A stretch of 64,000 nt of DNA, from the NCBI GenBank assembly GCA_009746045.1, contig RPFO01000104.1:4064272-4128271 (forward strand), in the 5' to 3' direction. The notes under the pieces were generated by a model. It was not told where the DNA came from, ran no database searches, and saw only the letters and a list, made by a program, of their open reading frames with translations. This DNA is from Mesostigma viride (Eukaryota > Streptophyta > Mesostigmatophyceae > Mesostigmatales > Mesostigmataceae). Positions 30,001-40,893 of this stretch are shown here, piece after piece (the first letter of the stretch is position 1; every line of letters starts with the position of its first letter). A program made the position numbers and the translations under genes.

Positions 30001-32030
30001 CTGCCGGTTGCCTGCTGGTGCTGCCACGGACGACCTCTGGAATGCCAGTCATCGTTGGCAAAGTCGCCATCATGTAAGTGTTCTTGCACAGATTTTCAGT
30101 GAGGTTCCCTGTGTCTGGCATTGTGGTTTGACATGCTTAAAGCCTCATCTGCGCGATGCACGTAGCCCCTTTTATAACCTAATGTTTGCATGGCTTGTGC
30201 CGGGTGCTCTACCCGTTGTAGCACCTTGTCAGCACCTACTGGTCCTTACTGCCAATTCTGCTACTTACTCTACCTGCCAGCATTGGCTACAAGACGGTTA
30301 TGCTGCAAGCTGTTTATTCACTAGTAACTACATCTGTACTATCCTTCCTGCTGTTGCCAGTCGCTCAAAGATAGCCCCACTCAGTTGCATGGGCCCTAAG
30401 CTAGCGACCACTATACCTCCCTGCTTGCTTAATTCCCTTTACTTCCTTTTCCCGCTCTCCTTATTGCTTACTCTTTTTACCTGCGCGTCTTACCCCGTGT
30501 TCTCTGTCTTTGCAGCTCCGGGCCGGAAGCATGACGGCGAAGAGCTGGCGCATGACATGGAGCGGCAGGCGAGCATCTCCAAGAACCCTGGCAGCCCCAG
30601 CGACGTGAGTGCATGGCTCCCTGTGGCGACACACGTCACTTTTGTTTGCCTCGTTTGTTCCACGCATTGTGACAGAGCTTCTTGGAGTAGCTTCCACTTC
30701 TGCTGGGCACTTGTATAGGGATTGCACGGGCCTCTTGCGGTGTGGCAGTGTGTGCTATCTGCAGATAGCAAGACACGGATCCCCCTCCGACACATATCCC
30801 CCTCCGTATCATGTCTTTCCCTGCTGGTCAGTGGCTGTGTCTGTATCTACTGGGATGTCATTGTGTCCTTCCCTGCTGGTTTGCTGCTGCCCCTCCCTGC
30901 TGGCTGGTGCAGGCCCTGGGCGGCACCGAGAAGAAGACGCGAACGTACCTGGTCAAGAAGAAGATCGCCAAGGACTCGGGCAGCCCCGCGTCACCGTCAC
31001 CGGGACATGAGGGGGAGGCGGTGAGTTGCTTCCTCAATACATATAACCTATATTCAACTGCAGGTTATTTTTTGAGATAGGATGTAAGTCACCTATGCAC
31101 CAAATTTTATGTTAAAATGGATGCATTCAATAGCTACCACTGGTTCGCTCTTTGAAACAATTTTCACATGGTTGGACAAGGCCATCTCGTGAACACGCAC
31201 AGTAGCTGTCCCAACCGAGTAAGTGTGCTGGTTTGAAGTAATGGTCCCTACTGAGTTCACAAGTGTGCGTGCCTATGTTCCGGTTTGGCTGGCACTGGTT
31301 CCACCTGGGCATTTGACATCGTGGACCCACATGGTGCAACCAGTGCAGGGATGTCAGGAAGACCTCGTTCGTCGTTTCAGGTTGCTAAATTTTCGATCCA
31401 TGCATGTTCCGGACTATGCCAACTCCCTTGTGACACCTGTCATGTCCGGGCTATGCCAGTAACGTTCATAATTGCATTATTACATTACATCATCATTGTA
31501 GGTCTGTAATTTTCTTGTGGTTTTAACTCAGATTGCCACACGTTGAGTGAGCAAATAAATATTGTATCAATAATTAATTGCTGTTCATAGTCTTTTTTTG
31601 AGGCTCATGCCAATCTTCCCGTTTTGCACCCCCTCCCCCTCCCCCCCCGCCCCCCTGCGTCCGCTTGTCCCCCCCACCCCACCCCCTCTTCCCCATCTTT
31701 TCTACCCCCCTGCAGGAGAGCCCCTCGCTCCGCCCCGGCGCGCACCGCGACCTGAACCAGCTGCTGGACCGCTGCGACAAGCTGCGGGAGCAGATCGAGG
31801 AGACACGTGGTGCTTGCCTGTCGCTCATCACTGCGGACCAGCTCAAGGAGCTGCACGAGTACCTGCCCAAGGCGAGCGAGCGCGAGGAGAAGCAGGAGGA
31901 CATCCACAAGGTCGTGTTCAAGAAGATCCCCTTCGAGAAGGCCGAGGTGGTCACCAAGATCTACCACCTGATCTACCTAGAGGGCGAGCTTGAGCAGCAG
32001 ACCGAGCTCGTGAACAAGATGCTCAGCTGA
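24043..32030 (+). CDS. NIMA-related (NEK) serine/threonine protein kinase
   Basis: Fifteen exons: 24043-24103, 24328-24354, 24517-24596, 24750-24810, 24960-25024, 25840-25912, 26498-26524, 26931-26980, 27346-27460, 27873-27980, 28522-28649, 29090-29210, 30516-30604, 30913-31020, 31716-32030. They give 475 aa ending in TGA. The exon 12 donor (29210, GTGCTC) was chosen to keep the frame; a missed microexon is the alternative. Kinase landmarks: GKGSFG loop (16-21), Lys38, Glu56, HRDIKSLN (Asp133), DLG in place of DFG (151-153), [17 protein letters not shown]. The domain ends near residue 265. The tail is Ser/Pro/Lys-rich and closes with a predicted helical segment ([23 protein letters not shown]). 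NEK kinases act in mitosis, centrosomes and cilia; DLG is seen in several NEKs. Two exons are only 27 bases, and HRD is split by an intron. Confidence 0.92.
26655..26720. repeat. Poly-G tract in NEK intron 7
   Basis: A G-rich stretch including a run of 16 or more G. It lies between the 27-base HRD exon and exon 8. Potential G-quadruplex; possible assembly weak point. Confidence 0.8.
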
Positions 32031-32110
32031 GGGGGGAGAGCGGGTGCTGAGGAGGGAGAGTGGATGCTTGCGTGCAGGTGCTCAGCTGAGGGGGAAAAGT
32101 GGATGCTCGG
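32015..32110 (+). repeat. Duplicated NEK gene end with stop codon
   Basis: The last codons and start of the 3' UTR (ATGCTCAGCTGAGGGGGGAG at 32019) are repeated 58 bases downstream as GTGCTCAGCTGAGGGGGAAA, and more weakly at about 32104 (ATGCTCGGCTTGAGGAGGG). This is the terminal-exon counterpart of the donor ladders. Confidence 0.8.
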
Positions 32111-33700
32111 CTTGAGGAGGGAGGCAGGTGTTTGGCCGAGGTGGAGGGGAGTTGCGCAATGGAGGCAGGAGGCAGACGCTCCACTGAAGCCGGGGGGGTT
32201 AAAGGGATCGCCGAAGACCACAGGCCACAGGGGGAAGCATATGGCAGAGGCTGTGATTGCGTATTTGTGGACCTGGCCTCGCATCATTCGGGCTGCGCAT
32301 GACCTAGCAGCCAGGCTCATGTTTTTCCATGCTGGAGGGACCTCAGGAATGGAGCCTGAGGTGGCTTTGGAGGGGTGGACAACTTTTGTGGTCCCAAGTT
32401 TTCTGGCTGAGGGCGGGAGCGATGTGTTTAGGAGCCGTGCAGAAACCGCGACCGGGCTATTCTGGCCATGTGGGTTCTGATTGGAGAACCAGCTGTTGGG
32501 GCAGCGAGCTGTGGGGAGGTGAACTGCTTGATGGGCATTCTGTGGGCTGGCATGTTCCCTCAAGCCATGCATCATCACGTTTCTTCACCCAGGAATGGCC
32601 AGTGGACTGAGACAAACGGGAATTTGGGTGCCACGTTTGCAGAGCTGCCTGCCGCAATGTAGCCTTTTGATTGAACCGCTAGGGAATTCCAGCAGCTTAT
32701 GGTGCTGCAGCACTACAACTTGTGACCGCATGCTTGGCGCACATGCTGGGTGGCTTCCATCTGTGCATGGCCATCCCTGGTCTCCCTGGGGGGCTTGACT
32801 GCCGGGTGCTTGCCACTTGGGGTGCTTGGCTTTACCGTGGCCAATGCATGCTTGGTCCGGCTTTGTCTGCAGGATTTCGTATTTACGGCGGCTGGGTTAG
32901 TGTTTTGTCCGTTGTTGGCCTAGCCTTGCTTATTGTTGTGGTGGCATTTTGGCGGATGCTTGCATCCCCTTTACCTGCATCCGTGGAAATATTGACGAGC
33001 CTTTGAGAGCATATGCAGGTGTAATGTTAGGGTACCATGCAGTCCGTACCCGTGCTGAAATAGCGATGCATTATTCTTTCTTTTTCCAGCCTGTGTATTG
33101 GCTGGTGTCTACATACACAGATACTAGTATGATTAGGTGGGGGGTTGATTTGCTCTGCTGTCAGAGCTTCATATGCTGCTTTGAACTTGACATGCCTTGC
33201 TGTAATCTGGCAGCAGTATGCAGGAGTTTGCTGTGCTATGTGATGCAACCAAATAATTAAATTTTCACTCTTTTCATTTCGATTCATCCTGGCTGTATGG
33301 ATTTGCCGAGTGCAGCTACCAGCCATGCATTTTATGAGTGTACACGTAGAAGCGCATGACAAGTTCGTCTGCATGGCCGCGCCACGAACTATAGAGCTGT
33401 TTACATCAGAATATAGAGCTGTTTACATTCAAACCGCTAATTACTTAAAGGTTAGACCACGAGAGCCAGGCCAAACTGATCCCTAAACCATAACCCATGA
33501 TCGATACGTAGGAACAGCTCTCTAATTACGTTGTTGAAGGGCCGTCGTCAATCCATGCAAGAGCAATCTGTCATCCGTAACCTGTATGAGCTAGGGTCCA
33601 CCACTTCGGTGCGCACTTCCTACGGGACCACGCCACCATCAAGGAGACAACCAGCGCAGGCCAGAAATCGGGAGAATCCGGATCGACCATGGTAGCTCGA
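32111..33700. other. Intergenic, no gene seen
   Basis: Downstream of the kinase. Open frames are short and show no domain or exon structure. A direct repeat, ATAGAGCTGTTTACAT, occurs at about 33390 and 33413. TGTAA, the usual green-algal polyadenylation signal, occurs at about 33020 and 33202 but cannot be tied to a transcript. Confidence 0.5.
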
Positions 33701-34500
33701 CACCATGCCCTTTACAGAAGGGTGTGTGGCAGGGCTGCGTGCTGTCGCCCTACCTGTTCATTATTGTGGTCGAATACGTAAGGATTCAGGCGTGCTAGCG
33801 GTTTGCCCGCATTGTGGGTAGGGAACCAGGGGTGCAAGTCGACAACCGTTTCTGGCATGCTGATGGCGGGGCGGAAACCAAGATAATCGGCTGGCGGACA
33901 TCATCTATGCAGATGACATCACCCTCTAATTCGAGGGCACTGAGCACGTGCAGACGTGGCTTGACTGCCTGGCAATCGAGGCCCGTGCGGTGCATGGGGC
34001 TTTCAAGGTCAGCAAGAAGACTGAGGCTCTGGCGATTGGGCTCACTCAGCCACCGCCCGACATCTTTCTCCTTGACGGCTCTCGAGTCCTGTATAGGGAC
34101 CGCGTACGCAAGTTGCTGGGTAGCTTACTCCCCAGCTGCAAGGCCGATGTGGACCATATCGTACCTCCCTCGCCTGGCACGCTTTACGCTAATACCGGGC
34201 CCTGTGGCGCAAGCCCTTGGGCAAGATATAGAGAAACAGGTCCTGGTCCTCCCTGTTCTTACCTATGGGGCCGAGACGTGGACGCTCACTGCCGACCTTG
34301 CCAGAAAGCAGCTGGACGGCACGGTCACCAACATGCTGCGAATTGCGATCCATTTTTTGTGTAGGATACGCTGCTCTGACGTGTTCGCAGTGAGGACTTG
34401 TACCTCGGCATGCCATATATATCACCAGCTATCATAGCGGCGCCTGCAGCTAGTAGGGCACTTAGCTCGCACCAAGGCCAGGTAGACACTGTCACTTGGC
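33700..34500 (+). mobile_element. LINE reverse-transcriptase fragment, family 1 relative
   Basis: Reads WQGCVLSPYLFIIVVEY, then after a stop CKRFARIVGREPGVQVDN and LADIIYADDITL, so the catalytic Asp pair is present. Next come VQTWLDCLAIEAR and KKTEALAIGLTQP. The YGAETWTL and LDGTVTNMLR blocks follow at about 34260-34340. Stops and frameshifts throughout make this copy inactive. It ends near 34500 without the hairpin and tail. Confidence 0.85.
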
Positions 34501-34886
34501 TTTTTTTTTCTTGGCTTTGAATAAACCCGCGGCCGCTGGTCACATACTGCTCCTTTCTAAATATATCACCTATCGCTGGTTGTCTCCTTGATATCACCTA
34601 TCACACTACACACAGTTGGTAACCAGCTGGTCGATACGTGGTACCTCTTCACCTAGCTAACGATATTCCTATTGGTTAATAAAAATACCCATTTACCCGA
34701 AAAAAAAAAAAAAAAACGCGGCTGTCCGGCTTGAGAAGGCGGTTGATGCTGTGAAGGTGAATGCACAGCGCAAGGAGCGAGGCGTAATCCCCGTAGAAAA
34801 TGCACTCCATTGCAGTGCCCAAAAAGTCAGCTCGTGTGCGGCGGAGCAAGATGTCAGCCATAGCCCGGGTCCCCTCATGCCATATA

Positions 34887-35275
34887 TAGCCAGGGCCCCT
34901 CATGCAGGCTCCACATGGCTTGGGCCACGAGCCACGAGCTAGGTATAGCCATATGGCTAGCTGACGGCGGAGCTCATATAACTTTCACGTTTGGGCCCGG
35001 TAGCCAGGGCCCCTCATGCAGGCTCCACATGGCTTGGGCCACGAGCCACGAGCTAGGTATAGCCATGGCTAGCTGACGGCGGAGCTCATATAACTTTCAC
35101 GTTTGGGCCCCAAATTCGGCCGTGAATATCACAATCGCGGGAAAATATATCAGCGTGTGCGTCTTAGAAAGACGAAGCGATTGTGATATTCAGGGCCGAA
35201 TTTTGGGGCCCAAACGTGAAAGTTATGAGCTTCGCCGTCAGCTACATTGGCTACTTCGTGGCTTGTGGCTCGTCA
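34887..35275. repeat. Fold-back repeat with duplicated left arm
   Basis: Arms 35041-35138 and 35177-35275 are inverted copies (both contain GCTGACGGCG, AACTTTCACGTTTGGGCCCC and GAATATCACAATCGC) around a 38-base centre. The left arm is itself tandemly duplicated with a period of about 114 bases (34887-35001 and 35002-35110). No coding sequence. Resembles a fold-back or MITE-like element. A poly-A run lies just upstream at 34700-34716. Confidence 0.85.
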
Positions 35276-35329
35276 GGCTGGATGGATGGAAATGGAAGGA
35301 AATGCGGCACCTGTTCAAACTGCATGGGC

Positions 35330-35640
35330 TGGGACTGCTAGGTCGGCCAGCAACTGCTGTGTATATAGTTCATGGCAAATTTACCCATCTTTCTAGGAAT
35401 GTCCTTGGGGCCAGCAGGCCAGGTCATGCATGCAGGATATGCCGCCCTGGTTGGCTAAGCCGGTGGGCCGGGGCCGGCCAGACCGAGGTCGGTGTCTACC
35501 TGGCTGGTGCGAGCAAGATCTCCTATGAATGCTATCCTACGCTGCCTAATCTCGTCCGAAATGCGAGGCACACCCTGATACAAAGACTCTCATCAAGACC
35601 TATGTGTACGTGGAAAACCCGACATTCAGGACCCGGCTGT
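35330..35640 (-). mobile_element. LINE ORF2 C-terminal fragment, family 2
   Basis: Reverse complement of the region at 38390-38660, decayed. Recognisable blocks are the TCGTCCGAAATGCGAGGCA and GGGGCCAGCAGGCCAGG stretches. Remnant only. Confidence 0.7.
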
Positions 35641-35644
35641 CGGA

Positions 35645-36345
35645 GCATCCTGGTGAATTAAAAAATTAAATGATAACATGACTCCTTTCTCGTGAACCCC
35701 ACACACCAATAATTAAAAACATTGGTCTTAATACACTTTCAAAGTTGGAAGATCATGTAGCACGTATTCCCTTGCTGGATGGATGGAGGTGGGCGAAGCC
35801 GCGAAACCGAACTAAGCTAACTCGAAGCTAATGTAGAAAACCCTAACTACTCTAGTACTCAGCAAAGCGCCTCTTCCTCCTGGGGGGAGGGGGCTTGCCC
35901 ACAGGGGCCGGCGTGTGATCGAGCCGGCCTGGACAATCGCCTTCCACCTCTTCTTGTTCTGCATGGCTGCCAGTCCAAGCAAGAGAGAGGGAGTGATCAA
36001 TGCGGTGTTCAAACGTAGCTGGGACCGCTAGGTCGGCCAGCTACAAGGCAGTTACTGCTGTGTATAGGTCATGGCAGGTTTACCTGCCATCTTTCTAGGA
36101 ATGTCTTGGGGCCAGGCCAGGTCAAGATATGCCGCCCAGGTGGTTGGCCAAGCCGCTGGGCCGGGGCCGGCCAGACTGAGGCCGTTGGTGCCTACCTGAC
36201 TGGTACGTGCGAGCAAGATCTCCTACGAATGCTATCCTTCGCTGCCTAATCTCCTCCGAAATGCCGCATGCGAGCCACACCCGCGGATACAAAGACTCTA
36301 TAAAGACAGGTACCGTGTGTTGAAAACCCTACGTTCAGGGCCTGT
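35645..36345 (-). mobile_element. LINE 3' part, family 2
   Basis: On the minus strand it runs from the RRxxFVGHLART region (36345 downward) to the last codons (QNKKRWKAIVQA, about 35955), a stop, and a 3' UTR matching 39090-39228. It ends in an A/T-rich AATTTAATT tail at about 35660. Frameshifted. Confidence 0.75.
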
Positions 36346-36540
36346 CGGAGCATATCCTGGTAACCTGCATGTCATTAATTAATAGACACGTGACTGCGTC
36401 ACGTGAGCATAAGTCCTCAGTCGGGATCGGAGAACATGGATGGAATAGATGATGTAAGCTATCTAGGTCCTAGTTACAGGGTTGTGGGCACGTACCACGG
36501 CCCGAATCGCTATGAATACCCGCCATATGCGGTCACACTC
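36346..36540 (-). mobile_element. LINE 3' end, family 1
   Basis: Reverse complement of 660-800: TATTCATAGCGATTCGGGCC, the CACGTGACGCAGTCACGTG stem and a short TTAATTAAT tail (about 36375-36384). The tail faces the family 2 copy. Confidence 0.8.
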
Positions 36541-36924
36541 CCGATTCTCCCGATTTCTGGCCTGCGCTGGTTGTTGTCTCCTTGACTCTGCATGTCATGT
36601 CCCAGCAATGGTCCATAATCGAGCGGCACGGACCAAAATGTGTTACGCGCAAACCCAAAAAGTAATTAATTCGCCAAAATGTGCTTTTTTTCTGCCGTAG
36701 TCCGGCCGGTCTCTCGCCAACTGTTTCACTTGGTCACATGCACGAGGAGCCCGGCCCGTGGCACTGACTTGGGGGTGGTCTCTTTCATGACTAGCTACCT
36801 ACCACCTATAATTATCCTTGCGCGAACCATTTGCCTCCAGATTATAGACATGCCAGGGGGCTGCCCTGGTGTGAGCCCATATTGCGACGTGGGTAGCACA
36901 TATCAATGCCTAGCAGTATACCTA

Positions 36925-37345
36925 GACTAGGGCGGCATATCCTGACCTGGCCTGGCCCCAAGGAAATTCCTAGAAAGATTGGTAAACCTGCATGCCATGA
37001 ATCATAAACAGCAGCTAGTGCTCAGTGGCTGGCCTAATACGTGGTCCCAGCCCAGTTTGAACGTACCGCATTTCCTCCCTCTCTCAAGATTGCTTGGACT
37101 GCAATGCAGAACAAGAAGAGGTGCCAGACCATTGTCTAGGCCCACACGCCGCCAGCCCCTGTGGGCAACCCCGGCCCCACCCCAGGAGGAAGGGGCGCTT
37201 TGCTGATTATGAGTAGTTAGGATTATCCTGATTAGCTTAGCGTTAGCTTAGTTCAGTTTCGCGGCTTCACTCACGTCCATCCATCAAGCAAGGGAATACG
37301 TGCTACATGATCTCCCGGCCCACGGAGTCATGTTATAATTTTGCC
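36925..37345 (+). mobile_element. LINE 3' part, family 2
   Basis: Matches 38530-38610 and then 38990-39215. It includes the MQNKKRCQTIV last codons, stop, 3' UTR, a CTCC/GGAG stem at about 37311 and TGTTATAATT at the end. Confidence 0.75.
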
Positions 37346-37552
37346 TAGCCTAGGTATCCCGGAAAGTTGATCCACGGGTGGCACCATGGCCGCGCTCGCG
37401 GCCCGGCCGGGGCACGCCATGTGAGAACAAAACGTCCAGATTGGGCAGGCTTCGTGCCTGCTGAGCGCTATCCATCGTGTCTACCTGATCTGTGCGTGCG
37501 AGGTGCCCGGCTAGGCCCAGGCGCCTGTGCCTTTTTAATATGGCTCCAAAAA

Positions 37553-37870
37553 ATTAAATTAAATTAAATTATAACATGACTCCGTTGGGACTGAGATCAT
37601 GTAGCACAAATTCCCTTGCTGCATGGATGGATGGAGGTGGGCGAAGCCGCGAAACCGAACTAATCTAACTCTAAGCTAATCTAATATAGGAAAACCCTAA
37701 CTGTTCTACTAGCTCAGCAAAGCACCCCTTCCTCTTTGTCCACAGGGGCTGGCGTGTGAGCCTGGACAATCGTCTTCCACCTCTTCTTGTTCTGCATAGC
37801 AGTCCAAGCGAGAGAGAGGGAGTGAAGCAAGAGAGAGGGAGTGATCGAAGCAAGAGAGCTAGCTAGAGGG
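37553..37870 (-). mobile_element. LINE 3' end, family 2
   Basis: Inverted copy of the family 2 3' UTR, with the tail AATTAAATTAAATTA at 37555-37570. The TCCCAACGGAG stem remnant is at about 37582 (minus). Confidence 0.75.
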
Positions 37871-38081
37871 AGTGAAGCAATAATATGGGAAGCATATGGT
37901 TAATGAGCATTCAAATCCTCATGACTAATGTGCAGGCTAAATGGAATACTGAGCGCACTACGTAGCATCTTGGTAACCGCACCGTCGAGTCAGTTGCTGC
38001 TCCAGCTCCTGCGTCAGCATCCACATCGTGGCTCCATAGGCTCAGGATCGTCACATGTTGATTAATAACAATTAATACATT

Positions 38082-38970
38082 ATGATGCATGTCCCGTTCG
38101 TGTCGTTTCGCGACCGCTTCAAGCTGTTGGGGAGCTGGCTTCCTGACACCGCCGACGATGTGGACACCCGCATCGGCCTTGCCTGGGCCAAGCTCCGTTC
38201 GCTCACACCCTACTGGCGCTCGAAGGGCCTGAACGGGCACCGCAAGCGCATGCTCTTCAAGGTCCTCGTCCTCACGGTGCTCACGTATGGCGCCGAGGCG
38301 TGGACCCTCCCCCCCAAACTGGCAGCTCGGCTCGACGGCACAGTTTACAGGATGCTCCGGCAGGTCCTTAATGTAGGTTTTTCCGAGCGTCCGTCATCAG
38401 AGTCTCTGTATCATGGCATGCCTCGTGTTTCGGACGAGATTAGACAGCGTAGGATAGCATTTGTAGGACACCTTGCCCGCACCAGCCAGGTCGACACCAC
38501 CCTTGGTCTGGCCGGCCCCCAGCGGCTTGGACAGCCAGGGCGGCACATTCTGACCTGGCCTGGCCCCAAGGACATTCCCAAAAGGGTAGGGAAACCTGTC
38601 ACCAACTACGTTCAGATGCTGCTGGACGACCTCGTGGTCCCATCCCAGTTTGAGCACCGCATCCACTCTCAATTTAGCCATGCTATGCCATGCAGAGAGA
38701 TGCTCTCTGTCGAGAAGCCATGTCCTAGCTCTTGTATAGCCATGATGATCTTCCTCCCTCACAGGCATGCTCCCCCCTTACCCGGGCATAGCGTGATAGA
38801 CCATGAGGGTGCAGGTGCCTTGGTGCACCTAGAGCAGGGGTAGCTTACATTCCCACCCTTGCATGAAGTAGCCTAGAATGTATTAAAAGCCATATGCCCC
38901 TTCTCAGGGCTATGTGCTACATCTACTCCCAACGGAGTGATGTTGATAATTAATTAATTAATTAATCCAC
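38082..38970 (+). mobile_element. LINE ORF2 C-terminal part with hairpin and TTAA tail
   Basis: Open frame 38082-38843 reads RFKLLGSWLPDTADDV, YGAEAWTLPPKLAARLDG, RRIAFVGHLARTSQVDT, LTWPGPKDIPKR. This is the C-terminal third of ORF2, 5' truncated before the YADD motif. The 3' UTR ends with a 5-bp stem (ACTCC, loop CAAC, GGAGT) at 38929-38942, followed by four to five TTAA units at 38946-38967. It is the best-preserved copy here. Confidence 0.88.
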
Positions 38971-38979
38971 TCTCTCTCC

Positions 38980-39228
38980 CGTCTTTGGACTGCCATGCAG
39001 GACAAGACGCGGTGGAAGAAGATTGTCAAGGCGCACACGCCCGACCCTGTGGGCAAGCCACCTCCCCCCAAGCGGAGGAGGCGTTTTGATGAGTAGTGCA
39101 GTTAGGATTTTCTAGATAGAGTTAGGATAGTTCGATCACGCGGCTTCCTCCACCCCATCCATCATGAAATATGTGCTACATGACCTCCCCACGGAGGCAT
39201 GTTATAATTTAATTTAATTTTTTTAATG
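38980..39228 (+). mobile_element. LINE 3' end, family 2
   Basis: Short last ORF segment (MQDKTRWKKIVKAHTPDP, stop at about 39096), 3' UTR, stem CCTCC-CCAC-GGAGG at 39184-39197, tail TTATAATTTAATTTAATTT. Confidence 0.8.
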
Positions 39229-39945
39229 CATGTCCCGGACTCTATGTACATGGGACCTGTTCCTACGTATGGGACCGAGACGTGGACCCTCACCGCCGAA
39301 CTGGCCCGAAAGCTGGACGGCGCGGTCACCAACATGCTGCGATCCATATTTTCAGAGTAGGCTATGCTGTTCATGTTCGCAATGAGGACCTGTACCTCGG
39401 CATGCCATATATCACCAGCACCATTAAGCAGCGGCGCCTGCAGCTAGTAGGGCACTTAGCTCGCACCAACCAGGTAGACACCTCACGTGGCCCCCCCGCG
39501 GGACTGCGCCCAGCTAAGCCTGGCCGGCACCTCCTTACGTGGGCCGGGCCCCGTGATGCTAGACGCCGCAAGGCCCGCACCTTCAAAGAACAGCTAGTAG
39601 AGGAAATGGCCCGGGGCCTAGGCCTCTCCGTGATTTGGAAAAAGATTATGGACAAGGCCAAGTGGGCCCAGGTCATAGAGGACAACGAAACCCCTCCCGT
39701 GGGGAAGCGCCCGCGTGTGCAAACATACGGGAAGCACGCCAGACAGATCCCCTAGGATAGAGAGCTTAGACTAGTTGAAGATAGACGTTGTAGATAGATG
39801 TTGTAGATAGATTAGACCGGTAGGACTGTTTGCACCCATCCATCCATCCATCCATCCATCGGGATTAATGCTCCGTGACTCCCCAACGGGAGCACGAGTC
39901 TAATTAATTAATTAATTAATTAATTAATTAATTAATTAATACATG
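39229..39945 (+). mobile_element. LINE 3' part, family 3
   Basis: Reads YGTETWTLTAELARKLDG, then after a frame change DLYLGMPYITSTIKQRRLQL, VGHLARTNQVDTSRG, and ends QTYGKHARQIP, stop at about 39753. The 3' UTR has (ATCC)n at 39838-39860, a CTCCC-CAAC-GGGAG stem at about 39878-39892 and about ten TTAA units at 39900-39941. Confidence 0.85.
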
Positions 39946-40638
39946 GGACAACTACTACTGCACACATGGCGCTCCTACGTCAACAGACAACTACTAGTAT
40001 GTTATAAATTAGGCTTATTCAAAAACATGCAGGCACTTGCATGAGCTTGATTAATTATGCACACTGGTTGCAAGTGCCGGCATGTTTTTGTTAGTCAACA
40101 TTCTGCCGTATCGATGATCTTGATGCGGCAGAATTAGCCTGGTTAGAGAGACAAAAGCCTTGTTAATGATTCTTTCTAATGCCCATAATGTCCGCATATA
40201 GATTTTTTTCCTTGCCATCAGGGAATAGGCACGCGTATTTGGAAAGAAGTATTCCCCAGGCTATGGTGGCACGTGTTGAGCTCGACTTCGCACCTCCTGG
40301 TAACACATCTTCTCTTAAGTAATCAACCAGGGGGCTTGCCGACTGAGCAAAACTACAACAACACAGTGACCATTGCAACGTATTTACTCTGTGCTTCTAT
40401 GAATTAACCAGAAGCAGCTTTGGCGACGGTAATCTCGTGAGGCAACCAAGCCGACCCAACCACTTGGCGGCATCAACCATATTTGGCATCCAACTCAACT
40501 CCGCCAGCAGCATCTGTAGGCAGGCCCAGCAAACCATGCACTCACAGATCTTCAGAGCGTCTGTCCCTGGATGCGCCTGTGTTTCGCGCATTAGCCCAAT
40601 ATGCCGGAATGTCGCTACTGGAATGCATGGCGGTATCA
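39946..40638. other. Intergenic, no gene seen
   Basis: No coding or RNA gene is supported. It may hold the 3' UTR of the small secreted protein on the minus strand. Confidence 0.5.
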
Positions 40639-40893
40639 CTAACTGGAGTCCCAGGTACCAGCGTCCGGATTCGACGTGGTTCCGCATGAAAATACCCCTG
40701 GAGGCAGCTTCTTGGAGTCAGCTTCCGTGTAGCACTCCGCCGGGACAGCTGCGCTAACGCACCAGACACACCCAGCATGTTGCACGCAGCTCGGCTTGGT
40801 GGTGTAATTGCAGTCGTCTGCCAAGGCTGGAGCAACCAATAGTGCACACAGCACGAGCAGGACCAGGAAGGGCGCTGCGACCCGAGCCATCAC
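40639..40893 (-). CDS. Small secreted Cys-rich protein
   Basis: 84 aa. The N-terminus MMARVAAPFLVLLVLCALLV followed by APALA is a textbook signal peptide with cleavage before DDCNY. The mature part has six Cys with a CVWC pair (DCNYTTKPSCVQHAGCVWC, then AECYTEADSKKLPPGVFSC). This pattern of three disulfide bonds and a GCxWC core is seen in several secreted protist and algal modules, but I cannot name a family. The second Met gives almost the same signal. The last ten residues after FSC look unstructured, so an intron or longer C-terminus near 40690 is possible. It faces away from the EED gene. Confidence 0.65.
   Translation of the reverse strand: MMARVAAPFLVLLVLCALLVAPALADDCNYTTKPSCVQHAGCVWCVSAAVPAECYTEADSKKLPPGVFSCGTTSNPDAGTWDSS

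Noticed and set aside
29963-30515. Extra exon in the NEK gene between exons 12 and 13
   Set aside because: An open frame exists, but it has no conserved content and no splice pair that improves the frame. Using the GTGCTC donor at 29211 joins exons 12 and 13 cleanly, though a microexon cannot be excluded.
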